The position numbers and the translations under genes were made by a program. The notes beneath the pieces are model-generated. The model ran no database searches and had not been told where the DNA came from. It saw only the letters and a list, made by a program, of their open reading frames with translations. Positions 18,601 to 24,444 of a stretch of 38,150 nt of DNA are shown piece after piece. The stretch comes from Candidatus Gottesmanbacteria bacterium CG_4_10_14_0_8_um_filter_37_24 (lineage in GTDB: Bacteria; Patescibacteriota; Microgenomatia; 2-02-FULL-39-11). Numbering within the stretch: the first letter of the stretch is position 1; each line of letters starts with the position of its first letter. The stretch covers positions 1 through 38,150 of the forward strand of contig PFMK01000083.1 of assembly GCA_002785215.1 (NCBI GenBank), given 5' to 3'.

Positions 18601-19061
18601 TTGAGTTTGCCTTGAGGTGTAAAAATCAGCTTCTGATCGCTTTCCCAATTAAAACTACCCTGAACACTTGGAGTTATGCTGAAGCTTTTTTCTGCTAAGA
18701 ATTTAATGACTCCTTTATTAAAAATTATTTCAATTTTGGTATCAAGGGGTGCTTCGGTACTTTGATTTCCCGGAAAGCTTGTGGCAATTTTTGGAGGAAC
18801 GAAAAGATATCCAAACTTCACAACTAAAATTGACGCAATGAGGATAAATAATGGTTTCCATATCATTGCTAAGCGCTCTTTATCAGAAGAAAGTTTAAAT
18901 CTTACCGTCCATTCGGATATGAATTTGCGTAACCTGTCGAAATTTTGCGTGAAATAAAACTGTAAAACTAGCATTTTTTTCTGTATAGAGAGGCCAAAAT
19001 TACCGGGGAATTTTAATCGAGCGGAGATAATCTTAATTAAATTACTCATATCAATGATCAT
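12636..19061 (-). CDS. Alpha-2-macroglobulin with inserted Hint (intein-like) domain
   Basis: A 2141-residue bacterial alpha-2-macroglobulin, longer than E. coli YfhM (about 1650). One membrane anchor lies at about 68-88; no lipobox. Then come about four Big_5-like Ig repeats (95-500), macroglobulin domains with the MG2 signature RPIYRPGQ from residue 745, the bait-region domain, and the A2M domain starting FPDTAYWNP at 1449. The thioester motif CTEQ is intact at 1664-1667, followed by an alpha/alpha-toroid (GGWGWW) and receptor-binding-like end. Inserted in a Gly-rich loop is a Hint domain, residues 1309-1437: Cys1309 (CFTGDTP), TPVH with His1375, and the end YFAGNIYVHN with Asn1437. The next residue is Gln, not Cys/Ser/Thr. 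The thioester protein would trap attacking proteases at the cell surface. It follows the PBP1C gene by 55 bp, the classical pbpC-yfhM pairing. Confidence 0.93.
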   Translation of the reverse strand: MIIDMSNLIKIISARLKFPGNFGLSIQKKMLVLQFYFTQNFDRLRKFISEWTVRFKLSSDKERLAMIWKPLFILIASILVVKFGYLFVPPKIATSFPGNQSTEAPLDTKIEIIFNKGVIKFLAEKSFSITPSVQGSFNWESDQKLIFTPQGKLNRANSYKVAFNGIVLSKLLIPLTGNKTISFETIGNPKVVLSSPQNEALEDLTPITVVFDRPMIALTTATNSAIRQPAFSVSPKIEGEGRWLGTTAYQFRPSERFRRATTYKITVPSGLRSQDEGVLKEEYTWEFSSERPRLDDISPKRDYNYASPIASVSATFNQNINPQSIADKFTLLDKNKYKVPGRVAVSGNVVGFYSSEPLKREEHYTAIISQGVQSTEGTNGMETEYSWTFGVAAIPAVISSTPANGDKDISEQYRMEVLFKTPMEIKSFEDNVIIDPKPDTKPSLYFDSYNSRNSLSVSTFLGRSKTYTITISSGVKDQYGVSLGSPYSFSFTTAAYKPSVSIYPSGTYFGAFNQEVIPRIVAQVINANKVDYSLYKLKREDLLDLYRRRYEEQCSYNESCRNWQSYDTSKLEKVRLWSETYDADFNTPVHVITKITTDMGRKLPPGFYFLDMRISQGVHDNMVMIVSKSALTVKKSDKQIFSWAVNQSTGSVVSGMKMQLTDSSGNLLSEGDSNKDGVYMKDVDIFQKNNLFVFGQKDEDFVVAASAWSQGINRYDFGLPSYYNANESKDYYSKQDYKLFLTLDRPIYRPGQKVYFKGIIKKDNDGAYENLQPGERVKVNISDAQNRSVYMQDLPLTTFGSFSGDFVLSKDANLGYYQVGSTFQGNSYSQQFQVEEYKKPDLAVSVKPSKDAYIQGNSADIVINASYYFGAPVTNAPVTWVLQTQDYSFRWDKDWRFEFGDSDSYWSRPWWNYSGYSYFSGKKVTEGKGKTNVKGDLELTIPLDISKQVTSQRMLVEATVNDINNQSIAASQEFTVHKGGLYVGLRPVSYANQSGKEARVEMVTVDLKGSEIPNTPVSIEFYKRTWETVREKNPDDGIFYYTSKPSDSLVTSMVVTTDSLGRGIASFTPQEGGTYKVIGKVTDKDGNQNTSGSFLWVSGYGFSTVRENNDRIVLVTDKRDYLVGENLSVFVASPFASDSAKTLLTVERGSVLDYKIVDTSDSSNNFTMSVPPKYTPNAFIGAVLVKGGNQVKKPVEFKMGYTEIKVTDKKQQIDVRITTDKKKYKPKDTLKATIETKDLLGHPISTELAVGLVDRAVWDLSNIELPDIYKTFYQPRNLEVSTSQLLTISIDRINANTNLGAKGGSGGGCFTGDTPILMQGGIYRNIKDVKVGDVVLTRESENSSKLIEAKVTKTYKHDVDQYLIINGELRVTPVHRLYVNRKWIIAGEVEVGDYLLDRNNQLIKVFSIEQTRGDFAVYNLEIEKYRTYFAGNIYVHNQKGGNDSSRSDFPDTAYWNPTHKTNNEGKAEVEIPLPDNLTTWRLAAIANSEEAAFGSKVSEVTVSRDVLIRPFLPRFLSIGDEAKLGAIVVNTSGDTQTLTAKIESDGLQITDEKSKQLVLADGAQEKLTWVTVANNVASAKIRLVVEGADKTTQDAVEMTLPIKSYSVPEVVATSGQAKDTASEEIVLPKELDPMQGAASVSFSPSLGSDSINALPYLLTYPYYCTEQITSRLLPAVFVHRILQNAKIDKSGLLETKQLVDVINDGIQRLNNQQHADGGWGWWIEYESDTFLTAYAFLALSEAKMDNFTVADQTLKRAQNYLESQLSRGGKELSLYTQAYILYVLKERNVNLSSYASNLFDRRFELSLEGRSYLALAMKDISGMDSKAKRLYAELISLGKKTATTTHWEEPKSDYRIMGSNTTATASILEAITRFDKNNPLISEVVRYLMSIRTDNHWLTTRDTAAVIKAISSQLLGKGDQKVNENYRLELNGKILKEGKFTKDDLLKLQEYVISISDFNIGGESNLRITKSGEGNLYYNINLKYYLPFTEIKPLEQGMVVVREFVDSKGHILPIDTINENSESWVRLIIVAPEERHFVVIEDILPAGLESVNESLKNVSVLNKERPILKEEGNQLLYFEHKEYHDDRTTLFANYLPAGVYEISYRVRATTPGRYHHPPAQAYQMYIPDVSGHSEGGWLVVK

Positions 19062-19116
19062 TTCAATTGTTCAGTTCTACACCTTAATGCTATTAAATCA
19101 GAACCATTGCCATATT

Positions 19117-21576
19117 TCAATTACTACTGTCTTCTTTATATCCTACAACAGAAAAGGTTATTTCATCACTCTTAACCCGTTCGTTGTTTTCAGTCATCCC
19201 ATAAGCCGCTATAGTATGTTTACCCACTTGGGGTTTCCATGACGCGCTGTAGGGAAAGTCCTCTGCTTCCTTAAAAAGTTTCCCGTCCAAATACCAAAAC
19301 ACCTTATTAATACTCTGTGAGATATTTACCTCAAAAACTATTCTTTCATTATTTACCAAAAGCGGTGCGGATTCAAAAACGGTTTTTTCTTTCGGGTAGG
19401 TAATCTCCAAATAAATTTTACCTGAAAGTTGCTGACTATTGTTACAAAGAGGTGATGATTGCCGAGGAATGACTTCTTGACGGTTTTGTATCGCCCAGGT
19501 ATAAACTTCAGGAGGATAGTCAATAAACACCTTTTCTTCAACAAAGTTTTTCGGGCAAGAATCATCTGCTAACAAGCCGTTTCTATTATCAATCAGGACT
19601 TTTTTGTGTAATTTAGATACTTCCTTTGGCTCCGAACCCTCAACGAAAAGTTCATTGGTTTTTTCAGGACAAAGTTCATCTGGAAGACTTCCCGACATTG
19701 CGCATATTTCCACTTCCTTTATCCGTTCCGGACGAATAAACACTTCAATTGGATAGCCTTTTAAAAATTCCTCAAAAAATTGGTTCCAAATTGGTGCTGC
19801 CCCTACCACTCCTGAAATTTCCCGCATCGGATGGTTGTCATTGTTTCCAACCCAAACTCCAACTGTATAACTGGGAGTATAGCCGACAGTCCAGTTATCA
19901 TGCCAATCGGTCGTTGTTCCTGTTTTTACGGAAGCGGGGTGGGAAAGAACAAGAGGATTTTTCTCGCCAAACGCCGGAATACGGGCTTTGGGATCGGATA
20001 AGATATTGGAAATGAGATAAGCCACCTGTTTTCCATTTTGACCCAAGACTTGCGTTCCTTGATTGTCATGATGTGTATATAAGTTCTTACCATCGTCGGC
20101 AACTATCTTTTGGATTGTGTAAGGTTCTTTATACTCACCTCCTCTGGCAAAACTTGCAAATACGTTGGTCAGCTCAAGTAGCTTTATTTCTCCTCCTCCC
20201 AAAGTCAGGGCTAAATCATATCTGTCTTCCTGGGTAAAAGTAGTAATCCCTAAATCTCTGGCAACTTTCAAAAAATTATTAATTCCGATTCTATCCAGCA
20301 TTTCCACGGCTGGTAAGTTAAGAGAGGATGCGAGAGCTTCCCGAGCCAATACTAAACCGTGGTATCTGCCATCATAATTGTTAGGAGTAAAACCCTCACC
20401 TTTTTTGGTTTGATAAATTTTTATTACATCATAAATCAATGTCGCAGGAGTGTATCCTTCCCTAAAAGCTGTTGCATAGGTAACAGGTTTTAACGCCGAA
20501 CCAGGCTGCCTTAAAGCGGTTGCCATATTAACCTGCCCGGAACGAGAAGCATCGAAATAATCAATTCCTCCAAGCATGTCAATAATTTCTCCAGAATCAT
20601 TCCTGATAAGAACAATAGAAGCATTGCTTAAATCATGCTGATTTTTCAATCTGTCCACCCATATTTTGGCGATGTTCTCGCTTAGATTAAATGTAGGATA
20701 ATCAAGCGTCGTATAGATATTTAGACCTTGGTTATTATTAATTCCCAGTGCAAATAGTTCTTGTAAGACATAATGAACAAAATGAGGAGCCTTTATGTCT
20801 GACTTTTTTGTGGAAATCGCGAGTTCTTCTAGTTTTGCCTCTTCGGCTTTTTCTTTTGAAATAAATCCATGCTTCATCATTAAATCCAATACTTGTATTT
20901 GTCCCTTTTTTACTTCATCCCTACTTGAAAAGGGGTTGCGTTTGTCCGGCGAGGAAAGCAAACCAACCAGAAAAGCACTTTCTGCAAGCGATAGCTGGCT
21001 GATATCCTTATCAAAATAGGTTGACGATGCTGCCTGTATCCCATACGCCAAATTGCCAAAATACATCTGGTTGAAATACATGGTCAGGATATCTTTCTTT
21101 GAATATGAAGCTGTTATCCTTAAGGCTATAAAAATCTCCCTTATTTTTCTGACAATACTTCTGGAAGGTATCTTTTTATGGGAAATTATTGCAGTTCTGG
21201 TCAACTGTTGTGTAATCGTGCTTGCTCCGGAAACGATCCTTCCTTCTTTTATGTTTATTAACAATGATCTGGCAATTGCTCTTAAATCCACTCCTGGATT
21301 AGTCCAAAATGTAATATCTTCGGAAGCAACGGCTGCGTTTATGAGATAGACTGGCAGGTCGTTATAGGTAATTGGCATCTTTTTACCCACCTCGCCAGCA
21401 GATTCATAAAGAAGAGTGTGGTTCCTATCCCATATTTTGACAGTTCCAGACTGATTGATCTTGGGCTGTGTCCACCAGATAAATAAAGCAAGGGAAATAA
21501 ATAGGATCGAAATTATGATAGGCTTTCTTATTTTCCGGATTGTAGGATTAAATAGTTTTTTGATTTTAGGATACAC
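19117..21576 (-). CDS. pbpC: Penicillin-binding protein 1C (bifunctional peptidoglycan synthase)
   Basis: An 819-residue class A PBP with one N-terminal membrane segment (about 18-36). Glycosyltransferase domain: catalytic Glu86 in ASEDITFW, GASTITQQL at 117-125 and the second Glu in KIREIFIALR. Transpeptidase domain: SALK at 360-363 (nucleophile Ser360), SLN at 418-420 and KTG at 551-553. The C-terminal 100 residues form a beta domain of the BiPBP_C type, typical of PBP1C. It polymerises and crosslinks peptidoglycan outside the membrane. The gene lies upstream of the alpha-2-macroglobulin, and together they may repair and guard the wall. The start is GTG, chosen because a perfect extended -10 ends 7 bp before it. 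Confidence 0.94.
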   Translation of the reverse strand: MYPKIKKLFNPTIRKIRKPIIISILFISLALFIWWTQPKINQSGTVKIWDRNHTLLYESAGEVGKKMPITYNDLPVYLINAAVASEDITFWTNPGVDLRAIARSLLINIKEGRIVSGASTITQQLTRTAIISHKKIPSRSIVRKIREIFIALRITASYSKKDILTMYFNQMYFGNLAYGIQAASSTYFDKDISQLSLAESAFLVGLLSSPDKRNPFSSRDEVKKGQIQVLDLMMKHGFISKEKAEEAKLEELAISTKKSDIKAPHFVHYVLQELFALGINNNQGLNIYTTLDYPTFNLSENIAKIWVDRLKNQHDLSNASIVLIRNDSGEIIDMLGGIDYFDASRSGQVNMATALRQPGSALKPVTYATAFREGYTPATLIYDVIKIYQTKKGEGFTPNNYDGRYHGLVLAREALASSLNLPAVEMLDRIGINNFLKVARDLGITTFTQEDRYDLALTLGGGEIKLLELTNVFASFARGGEYKEPYTIQKIVADDGKNLYTHHDNQGTQVLGQNGKQVAYLISNILSDPKARIPAFGEKNPLVLSHPASVKTGTTTDWHDNWTVGYTPSYTVGVWVGNNDNHPMREISGVVGAAPIWNQFFEEFLKGYPIEVFIRPERIKEVEICAMSGSLPDELCPEKTNELFVEGSEPKEVSKLHKKVLIDNRNGLLADDSCPKNFVEEKVFIDYPPEVYTWAIQNRQEVIPRQSSPLCNNSQQLSGKIYLEITYPKEKTVFESAPLLVNNERIVFEVNISQSINKVFWYLDGKLFKEAEDFPYSASWKPQVGKHTIAAYGMTENNERVKSDEITFSVVGYKEDSSN

Positions 21577-21583
21577 ACCCTAA

Positions 21584-21592
21584 ATTATATCA
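21584..21592 (-). promoter_or_regulatory. Extended -10 promoter, leaderless start of pbpC
   Basis: On the minus strand TGA-TATAAT (TATAAT at 21589-21584) is followed by 7 bp and then the GTG start codon at 21576. This repeats the arrangement at 4792-4809 on the other strand and predicts a leaderless pbpC-A2M transcript. No Shine-Dalgarno is visible. Confidence 0.7.
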
Positions 21593-21642
21593 AGATATCG
21601 GAAGTTTTATGGTAAGCCTACATTATTTATCATAAAGTAAAA

Positions 21643-22608
21643 TTAAACCCCACATCCTCCGCCTCCTTCCACCTTAGGAAGAAGACCTTCCGTCTGCAAT
21701 TCCTTATTTATGACTCTATATCCCTGACTACTGGAATAGTCGATTCCTAAAACAAGTTCAGGATCAATCTTGTCCCATGGGATATTCTTCTTTTGCTTAA
21801 AGTAAATACCTAACTCTGCATAAGTTTGCGGAAACCAATAAGTGTTTAATACCAGGGCTTTCTTATATATCTCGTCTTTCTGCATTCCCTGTGTTACGGC
21901 AAGCTCAATAAACCCAAGCATAGCGGCTCCATGGTTGCAGTCGGGGAAATAAGTACTGTTTCCACAGCATGGACGGTATATATTTTGGGAAATTTCGCGA
22001 ACGACAGCCTCCTCTTCAGGACTCAAATCAATTATCGGAAAGCGATTGAAGAGTTTTCCTCCTTCTTCCCTACCCAATGTCCATCCGCCTGTTGAAGCAA
22101 AATTCCCTACATCTTTTTTATATTGTGTTCCCATCGGTCCCTCGGAAAGTATATTAGTTTTGTTAGCAATACCTAGTGGCCAAAGAAGATTCAGTAATAA
22201 ATTAGCATTCTCTTGATTTATGATAATCGGCTCATCGGAGGGATTGTCGAATAATCTCTTCTCAGTTTCTGTTAGACCTCCTCGCCCCTCATATAATTTT
22301 ATAAACTTATCCTTATCTATAGCTCCAAATTGAACCATTTTAGCAACTACATTCTTAAATGAGACACCCAAGTTCACTTTTTCTGGAAATACGGATTTAG
22401 TGATTTCTTCCTGTAGTTTGGTAATATCCGGTGTTGGAGTAGGCAAATTCTTCTGCCTAAACGGCAGTGAGTAAGATAAAATCTCTGCTTTAACAACAAA
22501 AAGTGGGATAAGTTTCAAAACTAGAACAGCAAGAAGAAAACCTGTTACCAGTCCCACGAAATAACTTCTTTTTGTTTTAATCCTTTTTATCAGATTTTTT
22601 ACTTTCAT
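21643..22608 (-). CDS. Membrane-anchored Cys-rich protein of the DUF1573-CcdA operon
   Basis: A 321-residue protein with one N-terminal membrane segment (about 16-38), a Pro/Thr-rich linker (56-60) and a soluble domain. Its most distinctive motif is YRPCCGNSTYFPDCNHG with Cys214, Cys215, Cys224 and His226, plus a Gly-rich end with Cys319 three residues from the C-terminus. The Cys/His cluster looks like a metal or disulfide site facing outward. I do not recognise a named family. It overlaps the CcdA gene by 32 bp and is preceded by AGGAGG, so it is translationally coupled. The context suggests a thiol-redox or metal-handling partner of CcdA. Confidence 0.7.
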   Translation of the reverse strand: MKVKNLIKRIKTKRSYFVGLVTGFLLAVLVLKLIPLFVVKAEILSYSLPFRQKNLPTPTPDITKLQEEITKSVFPEKVNLGVSFKNVVAKMVQFGAIDKDKFIKLYEGRGGLTETEKRLFDNPSDEPIIINQENANLLLNLLWPLGIANKTNILSEGPMGTQYKKDVGNFASTGGWTLGREEGGKLFNRFPIIDLSPEEEAVVREISQNIYRPCCGNSTYFPDCNHGAAMLGFIELAVTQGMQKDEIYKKALVLNTYWFPQTYAELGIYFKQKKNIPWDKIDPELVLGIDYSSSQGYRVINKELQTEGLLPKVEGGGGCGV

Positions 22609-23413
22609 TTCCTGCCTCCTTCAGCATAATTTTAAATAAAAGGATGATTCCGATAAGTACCAAAATGTCCAAAATCGGATTCTGCAGTTTACCTGAAACG
22701 TCAAAAATAAAATCCCTGAGTCCTCTACCATATTCCATATTGGCATCCATCTTGATTTTGTCGGTTAAAGCCATATAGGCAATAATTAGTGAAGAAACCA
22801 TAAAAGTTATCGATGCAATAATCTTCAAAGGTTTCTCTGTTTTACTTTTTATTTTGTACAGATATTGGTTGGTGAGCTTTTCATAGAATAAAGATAGGAA
22901 AAACAGAGGAAAAACTATCCCTAAAACGTATACAAATGAAACGATAAGAGAAGTGAAAATTGTCGGTGATAATGATGAGAGAGTTATGGCTGCGAATAGA
23001 ACAGGAGCACAGCAGGATGAGGTAATACCTGAGAAAAGTCCTAATACATATGTAGAGGCAACTGTTGTTTTGGTCGGCATAGTAAAGTGCGGAAGCGGTA
23101 GCATCAGTTTAGTATCAAATAACGTCATCAACCCTAAAAGGAACATCAGAAGAGCTCCCAGAAGATAAGTAGTTGTATGAAACTGGTCAAATAAAGAAAC
23201 AATTATTTTCATTCCGAGCGCAACGGGCACCAGTATTGACCCAAGTCCAAGTGCAAATACCAACGTTAAATAAACAATCCGTTTCCTTTCCTTAAAGATC
23301 GTGCCCAAATATGATGGGAATAAAAATGTGATACAGCAGGGAGCAAAAAGGGCTACCATACCCCCTAAGAATGAAGCGATTAGGGAAACACCAAATATAA
23401 GGTTTGAATTCAT
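22577..23413 (-). CDS. CcdA/DsbD-like thiol-disulfide membrane transporter
   Basis: A 278-residue protein with six or more membrane segments in the CcdA/DsbD-beta arrangement. The two redox-site regions are at the starts of the two three-helix halves: APCCITFLFPSYLG (Cys26, Cys27) and SSCCAPVLF (Cys134, Cys135). In ordinary CcdA each half has one Cys in a PC-x-P context, so doubled cysteines are unusual. A further membrane segment lies near the C-terminus (ILDILVLIGIILLFKIML). Known homologues pass electrons from cytoplasmic thioredoxin to extracytoplasmic thiols. It starts 3 bp after the DUF1573 gene and should supply reducing power to it or to the DsbA encoded nearby. Confidence 0.85.
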   Translation of the reverse strand: MNSNLIFGVSLIASFLGGMVALFAPCCITFLFPSYLGTIFKERKRIVYLTLVFALGLGSILVPVALGMKIIVSLFDQFHTTTYLLGALLMFLLGLMTLFDTKLMLPLPHFTMPTKTTVASTYVLGLFSGITSSCCAPVLFAAITLSSLSPTIFTSLIVSFVYVLGIVFPLFFLSLFYEKLTNQYLYKIKSKTEKPLKIIASITFMVSSLIIAYMALTDKIKMDANMEYGRGLRDFIFDVSGKLQNPILDILVLIGIILLFKIMLKEAGNESKKSDKKD

Positions 23414-23416
23414 ATA

Positions 23417-23953
23417 TTACTCAACAAGTGCTTTTACAGTAAAAGTCAATTTAGAATTGGATGGATCATTTGTTTGCATATATACGTCTCGGGTAACCGC
23501 TCCCTTAACAGGCATGATGAATGGTCGGTATATGACGCTTAAAGTAGCTTTTTTACCTGGGTCTAGAGTCCCTATCCAAGGATTTCTTGAATGCATGGTA
23601 AATTCAGGACTTTTATTATCATCAATAGTCACTTGACCGAAGGTACAATCACAAGAAGAGCTCACCTTAAAAAGCTTCAAAGGTTTGTTCCCTTTATTCT
23701 CAATTGTAAATTCAGCGAATTTCTCATCTTTGACGTTTATATTTCCTAAATCAGAACTTGTAGATGATACTACTGCCTCCGGCTTTTCTTTATCATTTTT
23801 TGAGAAACTGGTTATATTGGATGCTGCTTGGCTTTGTTTTCCTTCATTCACGGAAAAAAGGACAATTAATACCAGGATGACAGTGGTAAATCCACCAATA
23901 ATGTAGAAAACCAATTTGTCCGTTCCCATAGTACTGATATGAGACGGTTTCAT
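23417..23953 (-). CDS. DUF1573 protein, membrane-anchored
   Basis: A 178-residue protein with a single N-terminal membrane segment (14-35) and an extracytoplasmic Ig-like DUF1573 domain: 'FAEFTIENKGNKPLKLFKVSSSCDCTFG' with Cys101 and Cys103 in the conserved C-x-C, then 'LDPGKKATLSVIYRP'. The family's biochemical role is not established; the C-x-C pair is compatible with a redox or copper site. It heads a three-gene operon with CcdA and the Cys-rich protein. The ATG at 23953 has a strong Shine-Dalgarno (AAGGAGGA, 23968-23961), and the promoter carries the island's shared operator. Confidence 0.88.
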   Translation of the reverse strand: MKPSHISTMGTDKLVFYIIGGFTTVILVLIVLFSVNEGKQSQAASNITSFSKNDKEKPEAVVSSTSSDLGNINVKDEKFAEFTIENKGNKPLKLFKVSSSCDCTFGQVTIDDNKSPEFTMHSRNPWIGTLDPGKKATLSVIYRPFIMPVKGAVTRDVYMQTNDPSNSKLTFTVKALVE

Positions 23954-23974
23954 AAATTTATCCTCCTTATAGGG

Positions 23975-24008
23975 ATCATACCAAGCCGGTAATTAAGATT
24001 TCGTGAAG
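23975..24008 (-). promoter_or_regulatory. CopR-type operator and promoter of the DUF1573 operon
   Basis: Minus strand: hexamers CTTCAC (24008-24003) and CTTAAT (23997-23992) with 5 bp between them, then 11 bp, then an extended -10 TATGAT (23980-23975). The second hexamer lies where a -35 would be. Same layout as at five other promoters in the island. Confidence 0.7.
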
Positions 24009-24034
24009 AAAGAAAGCTACGTTTATACAGAAAA

Positions 24035-24146
24035 AACTCAGGTTTGAAATATATTTTTCCAGCATATACCCATCTAGACCTCCGAATCGGAGGTCTAATC
24101 AGCTATTGCAACTACTCGGGCGGCAAACCTGAGTAAGATGGGTATA
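24035..24146 (+). repeat. Palindromic mobile-like element, copy 2
   Basis: Begins AACTCAGGTTTG, includes TTCCAGCATA, a perfect hairpin AGACCTCC-GAATC-GGAGGTCT (24074-24094), AATCAGCT and ends with the 24-bp block 24123-24146 shared exactly with copy 1. ACTCAGGTTTG at 24036 and CAAACCTGAGT at 24124 form an inverted repeat, and TATACCCATCT/AGATGGGTATA a second one. The right part runs into the coding region of the CsoR-like gene. Confidence 0.65.
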
Positions 24147-24440
24147 AGAGTTAGTGATGGTAAGGTTGTATTTTTGAACCAATCTGAATGACTCAAGAAG
24201 TTTATTAATCGGGTCTTTTATATCTTTCTGTCTTCTTATGGGCAGAATACAATGGTGTATATGATTTGAAAGTATCATTGAACATATTTTCTGAAGTCTT
24301 CCTTCAGCTTGTTTTGAATGTTTTAGTATCTCCAAACTCGAAGAATTTCTCGCAAGAAGTACCAAACTTTTTTTTATCATACCATGTGCAACTTTCAGTT
24401 CATTAGTAATCTGTTTCTTGTCAGAATGGTATCTGCACAT
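24099..24440 (-). CDS. CsoR/RcnR-family metal-responsive repressor, altered
   Basis: A 113-residue all-helical protein of the CsoR (DUF156) family, recognisable from 'EGRLQKICSMILSNHIHHCI'. In copper-type CsoR the ligands are a Cys in helix 2 and His-x3-Cys. Here His60 and Cys64 remain, but the helix-2 position in NSSSLEIL is Ser where a Cys (as in YCxDIL) is expected. Two Cys near the end (106 and 111) could substitute. Residues about 99-113 are encoded by a copy of a mobile-like palindromic element, so the natural C-terminus was probably replaced. It lies 4 bp after copA and is the last gene of that operon. It may be a repressor with changed metal response or a decaying gene. Confidence 0.75.
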   Translation of the reverse strand: MCRYHSDKKQITNELKVAHGMIKKSLVLLARNSSSLEILKHSKQAEGRLQKICSMILSNHIHHCILPIRRQKDIKDPINKLLESFRLVQKYNLTITNSYTHLTQVCRPSSCNS

Positions 24441-24444
24441 AATA

